Source: Prado023 sp963747335 (GTDB lineage: Bacteria > Actinomycetota > Actinomycetes > S36-B12 > CAIYMF01). From it: a stretch of DNA of 64,000 nt. Position 1 is the first letter of the stretch; the number at the start of each line of letters is the position of its first letter. Below the pieces are notes generated by a model. That model ran no database searches and had not been told where the DNA came from. It worked only from the letters and a program-made list of their open reading frames with translations. The stretch covers positions 114,585 to 178,584 of the forward strand of contig CAVVEV010000004.1 of assembly GCA_963747335.1 (NCBI GenBank), in the 5' to 3' direction. Below, in pieces: positions 43,485-53,507 of the stretch. The position numbers and the translations under genes are program-made.

Positions 43485-44584
43485 CGCGCACCACCCGCCC
43501 CGGCCGGGGAGCCCGCCCGAGCCGCAGGTCGGGCAGCGGTGGCAGCCGCAGCTGCGGGGGCACCGGTGCCGCCGGTGACCGCACCGACGAGCATCGTCGT
43601 GGCCGCGCTCTGGGCGGCGAACCTCCCCGAGCGGGCCGCACCCGTTGCCGCGGCCGGGATCGGGGTGGCCACCATCTGGTGATGCATCGCGGTACCGGCC
43701 TCCATCCCGGACCAGTGCACGAACCGGAACGTCATCCACGGGGCGAACACCGCCAACCCCAACAACAGCAGGCCCACCATCACATCCGAAAGCTGGGTGC
43801 CCAACGGCTGAGTCGAACCGGTGCGGGTGGAACCGGTGCTGCCGAACGCGGCAACGCCCAGGACGAACACCACGACGATCACGACCTTGCAGAACACCAG
43901 GGCGATCACCGTCTCGATCCAACGACTCGTCCACACCCGGGTCTGGTCCCACGCCGACCCGGCGAACGCGATCGGGGCGAACACCGCCACCAGCAGGATC
44001 GCCGCCTTGCGGAACAGCAGCACCCCCCACAGCAACACCACCCCGACCATCACCGCCGAGGCAAGCAGCATCTGCAGCACCGGGCCCGTGCCCGGTCCGG
44101 CCAACCAGGTCAGGTCCAGGAACCGGCGGGCCGCCCCCGTCACGCTGGTCCCCGCCGACTGCGCAATCGCCGCGCAGATCCCATCCGTGGCCGTGAGCGC
44201 CACCTTCGTGGCAGCGATCGCGACTGCCGCCCCCAACGTGGCTCTGCCCACCCCCACCACCGCGCGCACCAGTCCCCCCGGCTCCCGACGCAGCACCGAA
44301 CCGATCACCTGGACCACGAACAGGCCAACCACCACCGGAAGTGACACCGCGGCCAGCACCCCCACGTTGCGGGAGAACCAGCCCGCCGACAGATCCACCC
44401 GCGTGGAGGCGTCCAACGCTCCCATGGTGGCCGCCACCAGGTCCTGCGCCGAGGCCACGAACGCCGCCCCGAGGGCCAGAAACACCGCGTCGAACACCGA
44501 CGAACCCACCCCGCCGACGACCGAACCGGCCGCGTCGCACAACGCCCCCGTGACCCCGTCACACACCTCGACTGCCAGGGCCAT
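43481..44584 (-). CDS. SCO6881-like integral membrane conjugation protein (VirB6/TrbL role)
   Basis: 367 residues from ATG 44584, 1 bp after the pilin-like gene. After an N-terminal segment with two Cys, six or seven hydrophobic helices follow, including SLPVVVGLFVVQVIGSVLRR, VVLLWGVLLFRKAAILLVAV and VMVGLLLLGLAVFAPWMTFR. The C-terminus is Ala/Gly-rich. Gene order and topology match SCO6881 proteins, the TrbL/VirB6-like inner-membrane channel part of actinobacterial type IV systems. The frame is intact. Confidence 0.82.
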   Translation of the reverse strand: MALAVEVCDGVTGALCDAAGSVVGGVGSSVFDAVFLALGAAFVASAQDLVAATMGALDASTRVDLSAGWFSRNVGVLAAVSLPVVVGLFVVQVIGSVLRREPGGLVRAVVGVGRATLGAAVAIAATKVALTATDGICAAIAQSAGTSVTGAARRFLDLTWLAGPGTGPVLQMLLASAVMVGVVLLWGVLLFRKAAILLVAVFAPIAFAGSAWDQTRVWTSRWIETVIALVFCKVVIVVVFVLGVAAFGSTGSTRTGSTQPLGTQLSDVMVGLLLLGLAVFAPWMTFRFVHWSGMEAGTAMHHQMVATPIPAAATGAARSGRFAAQSAATTMLVGAVTGGTGAPAAAAATAARPAARAGSPAGAGGAR

Positions 44585-44585
44585 C

Positions 44586-44945
44586 TCAGATACTGGAGCC
44601 GAGGTTGGAGAAGAACGTCACGATCGCGTTCGCCCCACCGATCAGGATCGCCCCACCCGAAGCCACCAACACCCCGGTCTTGCCGCTCGAGGTGTGCGAG
44701 TAGTTGCCCGACTGATGCCCCAACGCCCAGACGATCACCGAGATCACCAAACCCGCCACACACGCCAACAGCCCCCACGTCAGCAGAGCACCGACGAGCG
44801 AGCGCAGTACCCCCAACCCGGGAAGACCCGTCGAGTTCGGCGTCACCCCCGGATTACCCGTAGCAATACCGGAAGAAGCCAGGACGAACTTGTCCACGAC
44901 GCCGACGAAAACGTCAGCCGCAGGAACTCCGAACATGCCAACCAC
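44586..44945 (-). CDS. VirB2/TrbC-like small membrane protein (DUF6112-like)
   Basis: 119 residues; ATG 44945 or 44936. Two hydrophobic helices, SLVGALLTWGLLACVAGLVI and VLVASGGAILIGGANAIVTF, with a small polar loop (GHQSGNYSHTSSGK) between. The N-terminal 45 residues are Gly/Pro/Ser-rich and may be processed. Small two-helix proteins at this position of actinobacterial transfer operons are of the DUF6112/VirB2-like type and could form a pilus or surface contact. First gene of the transfer operon. Confidence 0.65.
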   Translation of the reverse strand: MVGMFGVPAADVFVGVVDKFVLASSGIATGNPGVTPNSTGLPGLGVLRSLVGALLTWGLLACVAGLVISVIVWALGHQSGNYSHTSSGKTGVLVASGGAILIGGANAIVTFFSNLGSSI

Positions 44946-45293
44946 ACCCTTCGAAGACCACCGCCGCCCAGCCGGCGGCTCCGATCAACGAATGTGCACC
45001 GCAATCAGGCACCCGCGGTCACCGGCGGAACTCGTGGCCCCAGGAGAGCCGAGCGCCTAGCCGTCCCAATAGCTCCCGTCGGGGTTCGGTCGGAGCGATT
45101 CCAGCACGCGTCGCAGAAAGGACCGTTATCGGGCGTCCGAATCAGGCTGAGGGCGGAAGCCGCCCAGAAAGCGTGTCCAGTACCACGGGGAGTTCCCACG
45201 GGACAGGACACTGACCCATCCCATGCGATACCGACTCCGGTCCAGCCGGATCGGCCGCGGCTTCGCAGACACCCCAACGCCAGCTGAAGCCCC
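44946..45293. other. Intergenic region upstream of the transfer operon
   Basis: 348 bp between the transfer operon start and the stop of the secreted protein at 45.3 kb. It holds one GC-rich inverted repeat (44963-44979). A minus-strand frame of 90 codons (45005-45277) has no ribosome-binding site or recognisable product and is not annotated. Confidence 0.4.
44963..44979. promoter_or_regulatory. Inverted repeat before the transfer operon
   Basis: GCCGCC-CAGCC-GGCGGC is a perfect 6-bp inverted repeat 18 bp upstream of the first transfer gene (minus strand). It could be an operator or 5' hairpin controlling the operon. No regulator gene is visible nearby. Confidence 0.3.
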
Positions 45294-45947
45294 CTACTTC
45301 TTGAGGGTGACGGGCCCAGAAGTGGTGCTCTGGTAACCGTTCTGCACGGGCATGAAGACGCGGTACGTCCCCTTCTTCGGATTCACGTAGCGCACCTTCT
45401 TCTTGTTGGCGGTCTTGAACGAGCGCCAGTTCGTCCACGTCACCCCGTCAGCGCTGAGCCTCTGGACAGTGAACTTCCAGTAGCCCCTTTCGGGGTTATC
45501 GGGGTCGATGTCAACCTTGATCTCCCGCTTCTTGCTGACGGGCTTGACCTTGAGGGTCGGGAACTCGCAGAGGACGAAATCCTCGTCGTAGACACGACCA
45601 TCACCGTTCTCAATCGCAAGCCTGACTTGAACACCATTGGAAACTCCGGTGAATGGCATGATGGGCGTAGAACCACCGGGCTGAAGTACCTGCTCCACAC
45701 GGGTATCTCCGTAGACGAAGACGATGGTTTGGTCAGGGTACTGGCCGGGTAAACCGCCCATGCTCGCGCCCATTGTGACGCTGTAAGTCCCGTCTCCGTT
45801 GCACTCGGCCGGTGGGATACCCGCGCCGACGTGGTCGTCATGCGTGACGCCCCACTCATCCCTCCAAGTGACAGCCTGAGCCTGGACGGTTACAAATGCT
45901 GACGCGAGCAATGCGACTGCTGTGGCAGCCGCTGCGATGCGCTTCAT
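45294..45947 (-). CDS. Small secreted protein with basic C-terminal module
   Basis: 217 residues from ATG 45947 with AAGGAG seven bases upstream. A clear signal peptide (MKRIAAAATAVALLASAFVT with cleavage after AQA) is followed by about 90 residues with ECNGDGTYSVTMGASMGG and two Cys. The C-terminal 85 residues form a basic beta-rich module: YWKFTVQRLSADGVTW, NKKKVRYVNPKKGTYRVFMP and the end LKK. The same module closes the proteins ending at 51609 and 60208. Function unknown; extracellular, probably wall- or glycan-bound through the basic module (inference). Confidence 0.75.
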   Translation of the reverse strand: MKRIAAAATAVALLASAFVTVQAQAVTWRDEWGVTHDDHVGAGIPPAECNGDGTYSVTMGASMGGLPGQYPDQTIVFVYGDTRVEQVLQPGGSTPIMPFTGVSNGVQVRLAIENGDGRVYDEDFVLCEFPTLKVKPVSKKREIKVDIDPDNPERGYWKFTVQRLSADGVTWTNWRSFKTANKKKVRYVNPKKGTYRVFMPVQNGYQSTTSGPVTLKK

Positions 45948-46016
45948 CTTCTGACTCCTTCTTCTTCCATCAAAGCCGTGATCTCTTCATGCCGTACCAG
46001 CGGGGCCGTGTAGGGG

Positions 46017-46235
46017 ATGCAGGCTACTTCAGCGGCCATCGTCGCTGAGGGACCGGCCCTCCCCCTGGACCCTCTTCACTGTTCGCTTCGTTTGGCGTCG
46101 TACAGGGAATTCACTGAGATCAGGATCACTACACGGGGCCGGTATGCGTTGCCCCGCGAGGTCGAAATCCGGTACGTACCGAAAGACCTCGTCGATCTAC
46201 TAGCAGCGGCCCTGGATCGTTACGAGATCGACTGA
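46017..46235 (+). CDS. Small hypothetical protein (72 aa)
   Basis: A 72-codon frame starting at ATG 46017 with no proper ribosome-binding site. The C-terminal part, ALPREVEIRYVPKDLVDLLA, with a final helix, looks protein-like; the first 30 residues do not. It is divergent from the secreted protein at 45.9 kb. Weakly supported. Confidence 0.3.
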   Translation: MQATSAAIVAEGPALPLDPLHCSLRLASYREFTEIRITTRGRYALPREVEIRYVPKDLVDLLAAALDRYEID

Positions 46236-46358
46236 ATCCGACCGGTCGAAAACCTGACCGCGAGGACGCTGAGCCCGGCGGCGACCAAACACCCCAGACC
46301 GACTTCGGAGGCCAAATCGCCTTCGAGTGCGGACCGCTCCCGCCTTGGTCACGCTGGG

Positions 46359-46733
46359 TTAGACGAGACTGGTGAGCGGCCGACCAAAGTTGCGTGGCTT
46401 GAGCATCGCACCCGGGCGGGTGTCTGCTGACCCCGCTGCTGGGCGGTCCTGGACGGCCCGACCGGCAATCGGCTGCACGCGGGACTGCCTGAGGTGTGCG
46501 ACCGCGTCGTCGTCATAGGTGCGCACCACCTCCCGCGCCACCCGCACCGGCCGCCCGCTGCGGACCTGTTCGGCCAAGGCCCCCCGGATAGCCTTGCGGG
46601 CATCATCCCGATGCCAACCAGTCTCCTGGCAGACCGCATCCAGGATCGCTGACTTCTCCGCCTTCGTCGCGTTCGACCACTTCGCCAACTGCGCCTGGCT
46701 GACCTTCCTACGTGCCGCCATCGAGAGCCGCAT
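46359..46733 (-). pseudogene. N-terminal remnant of a transposase
   Basis: About 124 residues. The segment NATKAEKSAILDAVCQETGW followed by HRDDARKAIRGA closely resembles the N-terminal helical domain of integrase-core (DDE) transposases that read AEK-ILDE--TGYHRKYA. The DDE catalytic part is absent: the frame ends soon after and the last 40 residues are unrelated. A relic of an insertion sequence just upstream of the alpha/beta-hydrolase gene. No terminal inverted repeats were identified. Confidence 0.55.
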
Positions 46734-46805
46734 CCCCGACACCTCACACGCGGGCACTCTCCGTTGAGTCAACGCGCATCATGGACTCCGGGCCCGCAAC
46801 ATGGC

Positions 46806-46860
46806 TATGGTGGCTGTCGGTGGCGCTGCCGCGGGGGCTGCACCAGGACGGGGTGGTTCG
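46806..46860 (+). promoter_or_regulatory. Shared promoter and 5' leader, copy 2 (divergent)
   Basis: TATGGT (46806-46811) replaces TAGGGT, then a 7-base spacer and the leader GGTGGCGCTGCCGCGGGGGC from 46819, 42 bases before the start codon. CCAGGACGGGG follows as in copies 3 and 4. The spacing equals that of the other copies although sequence is more diverged. The GGGGAC box upstream was not found here. Confidence 0.5.
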
Positions 46861-48426
46861 TTGATCGTCCGTGGGATCGTTGTCCTTGCCGTTGTGCTCA
46901 GCGGGCTGCTCGCTCCCCCGGGCGCCACGGCCGCCACCGCGCCACGCTCAGCCGGCTCGGCGGCCGTCTCGGGTGTCTCGCAACCAGGGGCTGTGCCAGC
47001 AGCCAAGCGCAGGCCCCGTGCCAGCGTCGTCGGGGCTGGGGAGACGCTGGCCTCGGGCAAGGTCCGGGTGGCGGTGACGAGCACCGCCAAGAAGGTCAAG
47101 CTGACCTACCGCACGGCCAAGAACAAGAAGCGAACCGCCACGCTTACGATGCGGGCTGGGGCTGGTGCCAGGACACTGGCGAAGGGCTCGAAGAAGATCT
47201 ATGCCCAAGGGTTGAAGACCACGAAGCTGCGTGCCAGCACCAAGGTGCGGATCGCCGTCACCCCCAAGGCAGCGCCTCCGCCGAACAACCCGGCCCCCGG
47301 AACCCCGGCCCCGTTCGTCGGCACACCTACGATCACCGGCTGGTCGACCGATCCCCTGTCGTATGGGTTCGGCAACTACCCCTCTCAGATGATCCAGCTG
47401 CTGGGCAACGGCGTGCCCATCGCCAGCTTCTGGCCCCCGCTGGGAGTGATCACCGAAGCTCGAGCGGCCCAAGGAGACTCCTGGGGGGCCTGGGAGACCA
47501 CCGACGAGGCCACCGGCGGGAGCTACGTCCACATGCGCATGGTGGTGCCGGCTCCGGGTACCTGGCAGGTCCGGGTCCGGACCCTCGCCGACAGCACCCA
47601 CCCCTCAGCCCAGACCGAGCCGCGGACCGTCACGATGGCCGCCCCCACCTGTGAGCGCACCAGCAGCCTCAACGTCGCGGGTGTCACCCACACCCAGTGC
47701 GAGATCCTGGTTCGCCCGCAGGAAACATGGCAGCGCTACGTGCTGCAGTACACCGGGGACCCCTCTCTGGCAGCCCAGCAGCCACTAGAGATCGGGGTGT
47801 ACTTCCATGGCGACGGGGCAGACCCCCGCTGGCCGGTCGACGCCCAGGGGCAGCTGACCTCAACAGGTGGGTACGCCAGCCTGAGCTGGGCCCTGCAGCG
47901 CGGTGCGCTGGTGGTCAACCCGGTCACCGGGGCATGGGGCAGCGTCGCAGGAAGCACGTTCGCGGCCTCCGGAGCCCGCGACATCGCTCGGGACATCCGA
48001 GCCCTTAGCAGGTACCTGAACACCGCCAGGCACTTCTACTGGGGGCACTCCGGCGGCTCCTGGTACCTGTCCACGACCTACATCCCGTCGGGGATCAACC
48101 TCGCCCCCGGGCCGGTGGCCCTCAACTGTGGTGCGGCCAGTGGGGGGGCTTTCGACCCTTTGTATACCCCGCTGGCCAGGGGCAACTACGAGTGGTGGTG
48201 GACGTGGGACCACGGGCAGGACACCGGAATGCGGGCTGCGATCCCCATCCAGTTCAACTACGGTGACCAGGACTTCCTCGTCGACCCGATCCGCTACTCC
48301 ATCCAGGGCTACAAGGCGTTGGGGTTCCTCACCGAGGAGAACATGTACCCCGGTGTCGCCCACTGTGGGATGAGCTTCTCGGAGGACAACATCACCTGGT
48401 TCACCGCGCACCTGCCCGCGCTGTAG
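46861..48426 (+). CDS. Exported alpha/beta-hydrolase-type protein with basic N-terminal module
   Basis: 521 residues from a TTG at 46861; the first residues LIVRGIVVLAVVLSGLLAPP align with the ATG-initiated signal peptides of the paralogues, which supports this start. The basic module (SGKVRVAVTSTAKKVKLTY, TLTMRAGAGARTLAKGSKK) is at about 60-125. An immunoglobulin-like strand region follows, then a catalytic domain with FYWGHSGGSW (Ser nucleophile in GxSxG form), YGDQDFLVD (acidic residue) and GVAHCGMSF (His). This order fits an alpha/beta-hydrolase or esterase acting outside the cell, perhaps on a surface polymer. The frame is intact. Confidence 0.75.
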   Translation: MIVRGIVVLAVVLSGLLAPPGATAATAPRSAGSAAVSGVSQPGAVPAAKRRPRASVVGAGETLASGKVRVAVTSTAKKVKLTYRTAKNKKRTATLTMRAGAGARTLAKGSKKIYAQGLKTTKLRASTKVRIAVTPKAAPPPNNPAPGTPAPFVGTPTITGWSTDPLSYGFGNYPSQMIQLLGNGVPIASFWPPLGVITEARAAQGDSWGAWETTDEATGGSYVHMRMVVPAPGTWQVRVRTLADSTHPSAQTEPRTVTMAAPTCERTSSLNVAGVTHTQCEILVRPQETWQRYVLQYTGDPSLAAQQPLEIGVYFHGDGADPRWPVDAQGQLTSTGGYASLSWALQRGALVVNPVTGAWGSVAGSTFAASGARDIARDIRALSRYLNTARHFYWGHSGGSWYLSTTYIPSGINLAPGPVALNCGAASGGAFDPLYTPLARGNYEWWWTWDHGQDTGMRAAIPIQFNYGDQDFLVDPIRYSIQGYKALGFLTEENMYPGVAHCGMSFSEDNITWFTAHLPAL

Positions 48427-48885
48427 CCAGCCCGTGCGGCTCGGCACCGATGGGAGTCGCAACCCGGCCAACGATGCCCCTCCTCGCCCTGCGCGTTGCC
48501 CGGAGTGGCCTTCGGCACATGTCGGCCCCCAGAGGCGACGAGGATGCGTCACTCGGTGCCGGGCACCGTTCGCAGTGCGTCGGAGCCGGCGGTCATGTCG
48601 CACCAGCATCTGACGGTCCCACCGCGGATGCGGGCGCAGCTGACTTGGCCACAACCCCAAGGGCCGGCAGCTGGCGGCCGAGGGCGCGGGCATCTTGCTG
48701 GCGGCCTTCCAGCAGGTCGCAACCGGTCAGCGGGTGATCCATGGTCCTAGCTCCCGCCCACCTGTGGCTTGCTGCCCTGCCCTGCCCGGCCGGTGGTGGC
48801 TCTGGGGGTGGGTGTACGGTGCGGTGCGAGTGGGGGGCTTGCGTGGTGCGGCCTTCAGTGCCCCACGATCAGACGGGGAGTCTGC
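48427..48885. other. Intergenic region upstream of the Cna-B-like protein
   Basis: 459 bp without a supported gene; overlapping short frames lack ribosome-binding sites. A TACGGT at 48815-48820 could be a -10 element for the gene at 48886. The shared leader of the neighbouring exported genes is absent. Confidence 0.4.
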
Positions 48886-51609
48886 ATGAACCACCTCCGA
48901 ACACTGTCCACTGCGGCCTTGGCGACCTGCGCGCTTGTCTTCAGTGCGGCGATCCCGGTGTCTGCCACGTCGCTGATGGGCGCATCGCCCGGGACCGGCG
49001 CTGGTTCTTCGGCGTTGTCTCGGGTGGCTGCGCGTGATGGGTTCGTCCGGTCGTTGGGGACCGCATCGGCGCTCGTGCCGCGGGCGACGGGCTACGACGC
49101 TGTCGATCCAGCGCAGGGGTACGGCACGATCACCGGGCGGGTCACCCTCCCCGCTGGCGTGGCCTTGGACTGGGCCAACGTCCGGATCTCGGACTCCAAC
49201 GGCGACCGGGTCGACGATGCGTACGCCGGCGGTGATGGCACCTTCGGTGTGACCGGTCTGGACGCGGGTACCTACCGGCTGACGGCCACGGGTGGCAGCG
49301 CCAACGGCAAGCCGCTCACCGGTGGGCCGGTCGAGGCCAGCGTCACCCTCGGGTCGCTCACCAGCGGGGTCGTTGTGCCGCTGGCCATCGGTTCTGGTGT
49401 GGCCGCGGGGAGCATCGAGGGCACGGTCACGGGTCCCAGGGGTTCGGCTCTACTGACGGGCTCTGGTGGCGATATCGATGTGTTCGACTCGACTCAACGC
49501 GTGGGTGGCCGACGGCCATTTCAGTGACGACGGCCAATTCCAGATCCCGGGCGTTGCTGCTGGCACGTACCGCGTTCGGATCGACACCGGCGGATCGGTG
49601 TACGCCCCTGAGTGGTGGCAGGACGCACCCACCTGGGCAACCGCCACCCCGATCACGGTGACCAACGGTGCGGTTTCCACGATCAACCCCCAACTCAATA
49701 TGGGCGGGTCCATCGCAGGCAAGGTGACCGCGCTCGGTGGCGCCGTCCTGGCCGACGACGGTTGGGTGTACGCCTACCACCCCGATGGCGAGTACCCCGT
49801 CGGGTTCTCAGGGGTCAGCGAGGATGGCTCCTTCCAGATTGACCGGCTGACCACCGGCCGCTACCTGCTGCAGTTCGGCACCGTCAACGGCCAGTACTCG
49901 ACCGAGTGGTGGCAGGACGTCGAAGCCCGCGACCTGGCCGCAGCGGTCGGGGTCACGGACGCCCAGACCACATCCGCGATCAACGCTGAACTTGCCCTCG
50001 CGCCGATCCAGGGCGGGGAGATCACGGGCACGGTCACCGGGCCAGGGGGCAGCCCGCTGGACGCGAACACCTGGGGTGGAGTCAGCGTCTACAACGCGGC
50101 CGGGGACTACGTCAGAGGCGGCGTGTTCAACTCCGCCGGCACGTTCACCATCAAGGGCCTCGACCCCGGGGCCTACACCCTGGAGATCGACCCCGGATAC
50201 GGCAGCCGCTACGCGACCGAGTGGTGGCAGAACGCCGCCACGCGCGCTACTGCCACGCCGGTGACTGTCACCTCCAATACCACCGTGACTGTCAACCCGC
50301 AACTCGACCTCACCGGTTCGATCACCGGCACGGTCACCGGGCCGGATGGTGCCCCGCTCACCGCCGGGAGGGTGGAACGTCAGTGCCCACGACCCCGCTG
50401 GAGATTACGTCGCCAGTGCCTCCTTCGCCGACGACGGGGCATTCACGCTTTCCGGACTGGCCGCAGGAAGCTACACCGTTCAGATTGAGTCCTGGTCCGG
50501 TGGCTACCTGCCGGAATGGTGGAAGGACACCACTTCCCTGGCCACGGGCACCCCGGTCCCGGTGACATCCGGGGGAACCTCTGTGATCAACCCGGAGCTG
50601 AACCCCGCCGGTTCGATCACCGGGACCGTGACCGGTCCCGCGGGAGCGGTCTTGAAGCCGGGCACCTCCGGGTTGGTCCGGGCCTACGACAGCCTGGGCA
50701 ACGAGGTGGGTGTCGGCTATTTCAACGCCGACCCCGCCGATGGTTCGGGCTCGTACCGGATCACGGGCCTGACCACCGGGACCTACAAGTTGCGGGTGGT
50801 CAGCGACAGCTACTGGTACCGCACCCAGTGGTGGAACCTCGATCTGTCTGCCGCGGCCGCTGACCCGGTGAACGTGGTCCTCGGGCAGACCACCAGTGGG
50901 ATCAACCCGGCGCTGCAATCGACCAGTTCAGTCCCCGGCGTGCCCACTGGGCTGGCCGGCTCGGCTGGTGACGGTCAGGTGTCGCTCACGTGGGCGGCCC
51001 CGGCCAGCGACGGCGGGGAGCCGATCAGCGACTACGACGTCCAGGTCTCCAGCGACGGCGGCGGCACGTGGCAACCGTACGGACGTGCGACCAGCACATC
51101 GCCGTCGGCCGTGGTCACCGGCCTGGGCAACGGCACCGGGTACGTGTTCCGGGTCGCCGCCCGCAACTCGCTCGGCGCCGGTGCATTCACCTCCGCCGCG
51201 GGTCCGGTGACTCCGGCCGCACCGCAACCCCCAGCACCGCAACCCCCGGCCCCGCAACCCCCGGCCCCGCAACCCCCGGCCCCGCAACCGCCGGCACCGC
51301 AACCGCCGGTGGTTCAGCCTCCCGCGCCCCCGGCCCCGCCGGCGTCGGTGGTGACGGTCAAGGCCGTGGGTGGTGGGAACAAGCTGTCCGTCAATGTGAA
51401 CCCGGATCAAGGGCAAGGGGTACTGGAAGTTCACGGTGTACAAGTTGAAGTCCGATGGGGTGACCTGGGCCAAGGGCAAGACGTACAAGACCAGTGGGTC
51501 CAAGGAGACCAGGACCCTGAACCTGAAGAAGGGGACCTACCGTGTTGTGGTCCTGCCCAAGTACAAGCTGGCGTCGAGCACGTCAGCTGAGGTGTACCTG
51601 CGCAAGTAG
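48886..51609 (+). CDS. Exported Cna-B/carboxypeptidase-regulatory repeat protein (three frameshifts)
   Basis: Start ATG 48886 with GGGGAG five bases upstream; signal peptide MNHLRTLSTAALATCALVFS. The body is five or more repeats of a beta-sandwich of the carboxypeptidase-regulatory or Cna-B kind, each with GSI-GTVTGP--A-L, G--AG-Y-V-I and EWWQDA-T--TATPV-VT. Then an FN3 domain (about 690-780), a six-unit APQPP linker and a basic C-terminal module (SGSKETRTLNLKKGTYRVVV, ending YLRK). The frame steps +1 near 49500, 50370 and 51410; at the last site GATCAAGGGC replaces GACAAGGGC of the intact homologue. Reconstructed length about 906 residues. Likely a wall-linked stalk or adhesin; no sortase motif is seen. 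Confidence 0.75.
51219..51308. repeat. Six tandem 15-bp repeats encoding APQPP
   Basis: Six 15-bp units encode APQPP, forming a rigid proline linker between the FN3 domain and the basic C-terminal module of the repeat protein. The unit length keeps the frame, so copy number can vary. Confidence 0.8.
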
Positions 51610-51617
51610 CCCCCGAG

Positions 51618-53507
51618 GTGTCGGTGAGCAGGCCCAAGGCCCGCCCCACCGCCCGCCGCCGGGCGAACCGCCCCACGTCGACCCCCTCGACGTGGGGCGG
51701 TTCGGCGTGGCCGGTCCGCGGGCAGGTCGGCGGTTGCCGTGGTCGCGGTGTCCGCGGTGGCGGCTCGTCCCGGGGTTGGCCGAGCCGTTCCTGCTGCCCA
51801 AGGCCACCGCTGCGGCGGTGGGGGTGGCCCTGGTGTTGTCGGTGCGGCGCGCGATGGGGCTGCCGCGCGTCCTGTCGGCAATGGTCGCGGCTGGTTTCGT
51901 GGTCCTGCTCGCCGCGGCGCTGCTCGCGGACTACCCCGGTCAGCGCGGTGGTGGGCCGGTACCCGCGCTACGAGGGGATCTGGGTACTTCCGGTGTACGC
52001 CGGTGCGTTGGTGGCCGGTGCCCGGATGCGGGCCTGGCCCACCGCTCACCGCGCCCTCGACCAGGCCCTGACCGCGGCGGCAGTGGTCGCCTGTCTCGGG
52101 GCGTTGGCGCAGCTGGCGGGGGTGGGGTCCGTCGAGCGGATCGGGTCGGTGCTGGGCAACGCCAGCGAGTTGGGGACCTGGGCTGCCGTCGTGGCCGTGT
52201 TCCTCACCCCCTCCGCCCTGAGGGGGGGGGGACCGGGCTGCGATCGTGGGAGCGGCGGCCTCCGCTTCTGGCGGTTGTGTTGTCGGGGTCCCGCGGTGGC
52301 CTGGCCGGTCTGCTGGCCGGTCTGCTGGTGTTCGTTGTCCTGGTGTGGCGCGAACCGGGCGCCCGCCGCGCGGCCCGACTGGCCCTCGGCTTCGTCGCCG
52401 GGGTTCTGGTGTTGGCGGCGTTGATTCCCGGGATGCGGCAGCGGATCCTCGGCGGGGACCCGGTGGCGTGGGCCACCGTGTCGGGGCGGGGCTGGCTGTG
52501 GCGAGACACGATGGATCTGATCGCCGCGCACCCGTTCCTCGGCGTGGGCCCTTCCGGTTTCGTTGATGCCATCGGGGAGTTCCACAGCCTCGGGTGGGCT
52601 AGGGACGTCGGCCCGGTCAACCCGCCGGACTCCCCGCACAACCTGATCCTGCAACTGCTCACCGCCGGTGGGTCTGGCCCTGCTGCTCGTGGTCATCGCC
52701 GGGATCGTGCTGTGGGTGCGTCAGGCCCGGGTCACGCAGCGCACCACCCCGCACCTGACGGCGGCGGCGGGGCCGGCGATCGTCGCCGGGGTCGTGACCA
52801 TGGGCGTCCACTTCACCTCCGCGGCAACCGTGCCGCTCCTGGCCCTGTTGGCCGGATGGGTGGCCGCCATCCCACTGACCGCTCCCCCACCGTCACGCCA
52901 GAGCGGCCACCGATGCGGTGTTCCGGTGGATCCCGACGATCGCCGTGGGCTGCTGCGCGCTGGTCCTCACCATGGCGACCGCAGCCGAGGCCCCGATCGC
53001 CGGCGCGCTGGCTGCGACCACACGCGGGGACGACCCCGCGGCCCAGGCCGGGTGGGCGACCGCGCACCGGTTGCGGCCCTGGGATCAGGACCTGTGGCTG
53101 CGTCAGGGTCACGCCACCACCTACGCCACCACCCAGGGGCTCGTGGCACCCGCCACCTGCCTGTCCCCCACCCGGAAGGCGACCACCCGGTCTGCCGCGT
53201 TCGTCGGAGGCGGCCCAGGACCGGGCCGAATGCCTCGAGGCCAACGGCGACCTGGCCGGCGCCACCCAGGTCCTGGCCATCGCCCGCGCCAACGACCCGA
53301 CCAACGTCAACCTCCTCCTGCTCAGCGGGGTGATCGCCGCACGGTCCGGTGACCTCCAGGGCGCCGAGGAGCTGCTGCTGCACGCCTCCCGACTAGCTCC
53401 CGACGCGGCCGCCCCCTGGGTGAACCTGGCCCTCGTCTACGACCAGATGAGGACGCACCGCCGACGCGGACAACGCCCGACAGCGCGCCGCCACACTCAC
53501 CCGCTGA
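51618..53507 (+). pseudogene. O-antigen-ligase-like membrane protein with TPR tail, frame broken
   Basis: Begins near GTG 51618, 8 bp after the preceding gene, and ends at TGA 53505-53507. Read across frames it gives EPFLLPKATAAAVGVALVLS, then RYPRYEGIWVLPVYAGALVA, LSGSRGGLAGLLAGLLVFVV, AHPFLGVGPSGFVDAIGEFH and PPDSPHNLILQLLTAGG: the order of O-antigen ligase/polymerase (Wzy_C) proteins, including the conserved G-G--F and NPPDSPHN-type loop. A tail with EAAQDRAECLEANGDLAGAT and NVNLLLLSGVIAARSGDLQG is TPR-like. Frame changes occur near 51950, 52222 (a run of ten G), 52262, 52670, 52895, 53200 and 53455, each +1, and the N-terminus is also unclear. Product would polymerise or ligate surface glycans. 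Confidence 0.7.

Larger units (their letters stand above)
30800..44979. mobile_element. Integrative conjugative element (left end and transfer module)
   Basis: The element begins at the split tRNA-Met (30800-30841) with an adjacent integrase reading inward, then a MobF relaxase, and a minus-strand type IV transfer operon. The right end is not defined: no second copy of the tRNA 3' end was seen, and the transfer operon start at about 44.98 kb is used only as a minimum. The exported-protein genes from 45 kb onward may be cargo or chromosome. Replication genes typical of actinomycete AICEs were not found apart from the DnaB-N protein. Confidence 0.65.

Noticed and set aside
45005..45277. 90-codon minus-strand frame before the transfer operon
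   Set aside because: No ribosome-binding site, no recognisable product, and poor protein-like composition.
51590..51720. Defined N-terminus for the O-antigen-ligase-like gene
   Set aside because: Two GTG codons (51618, 51624) are in a different frame from the first recognisable segment; the start cannot be fixed until the sequence is verified.
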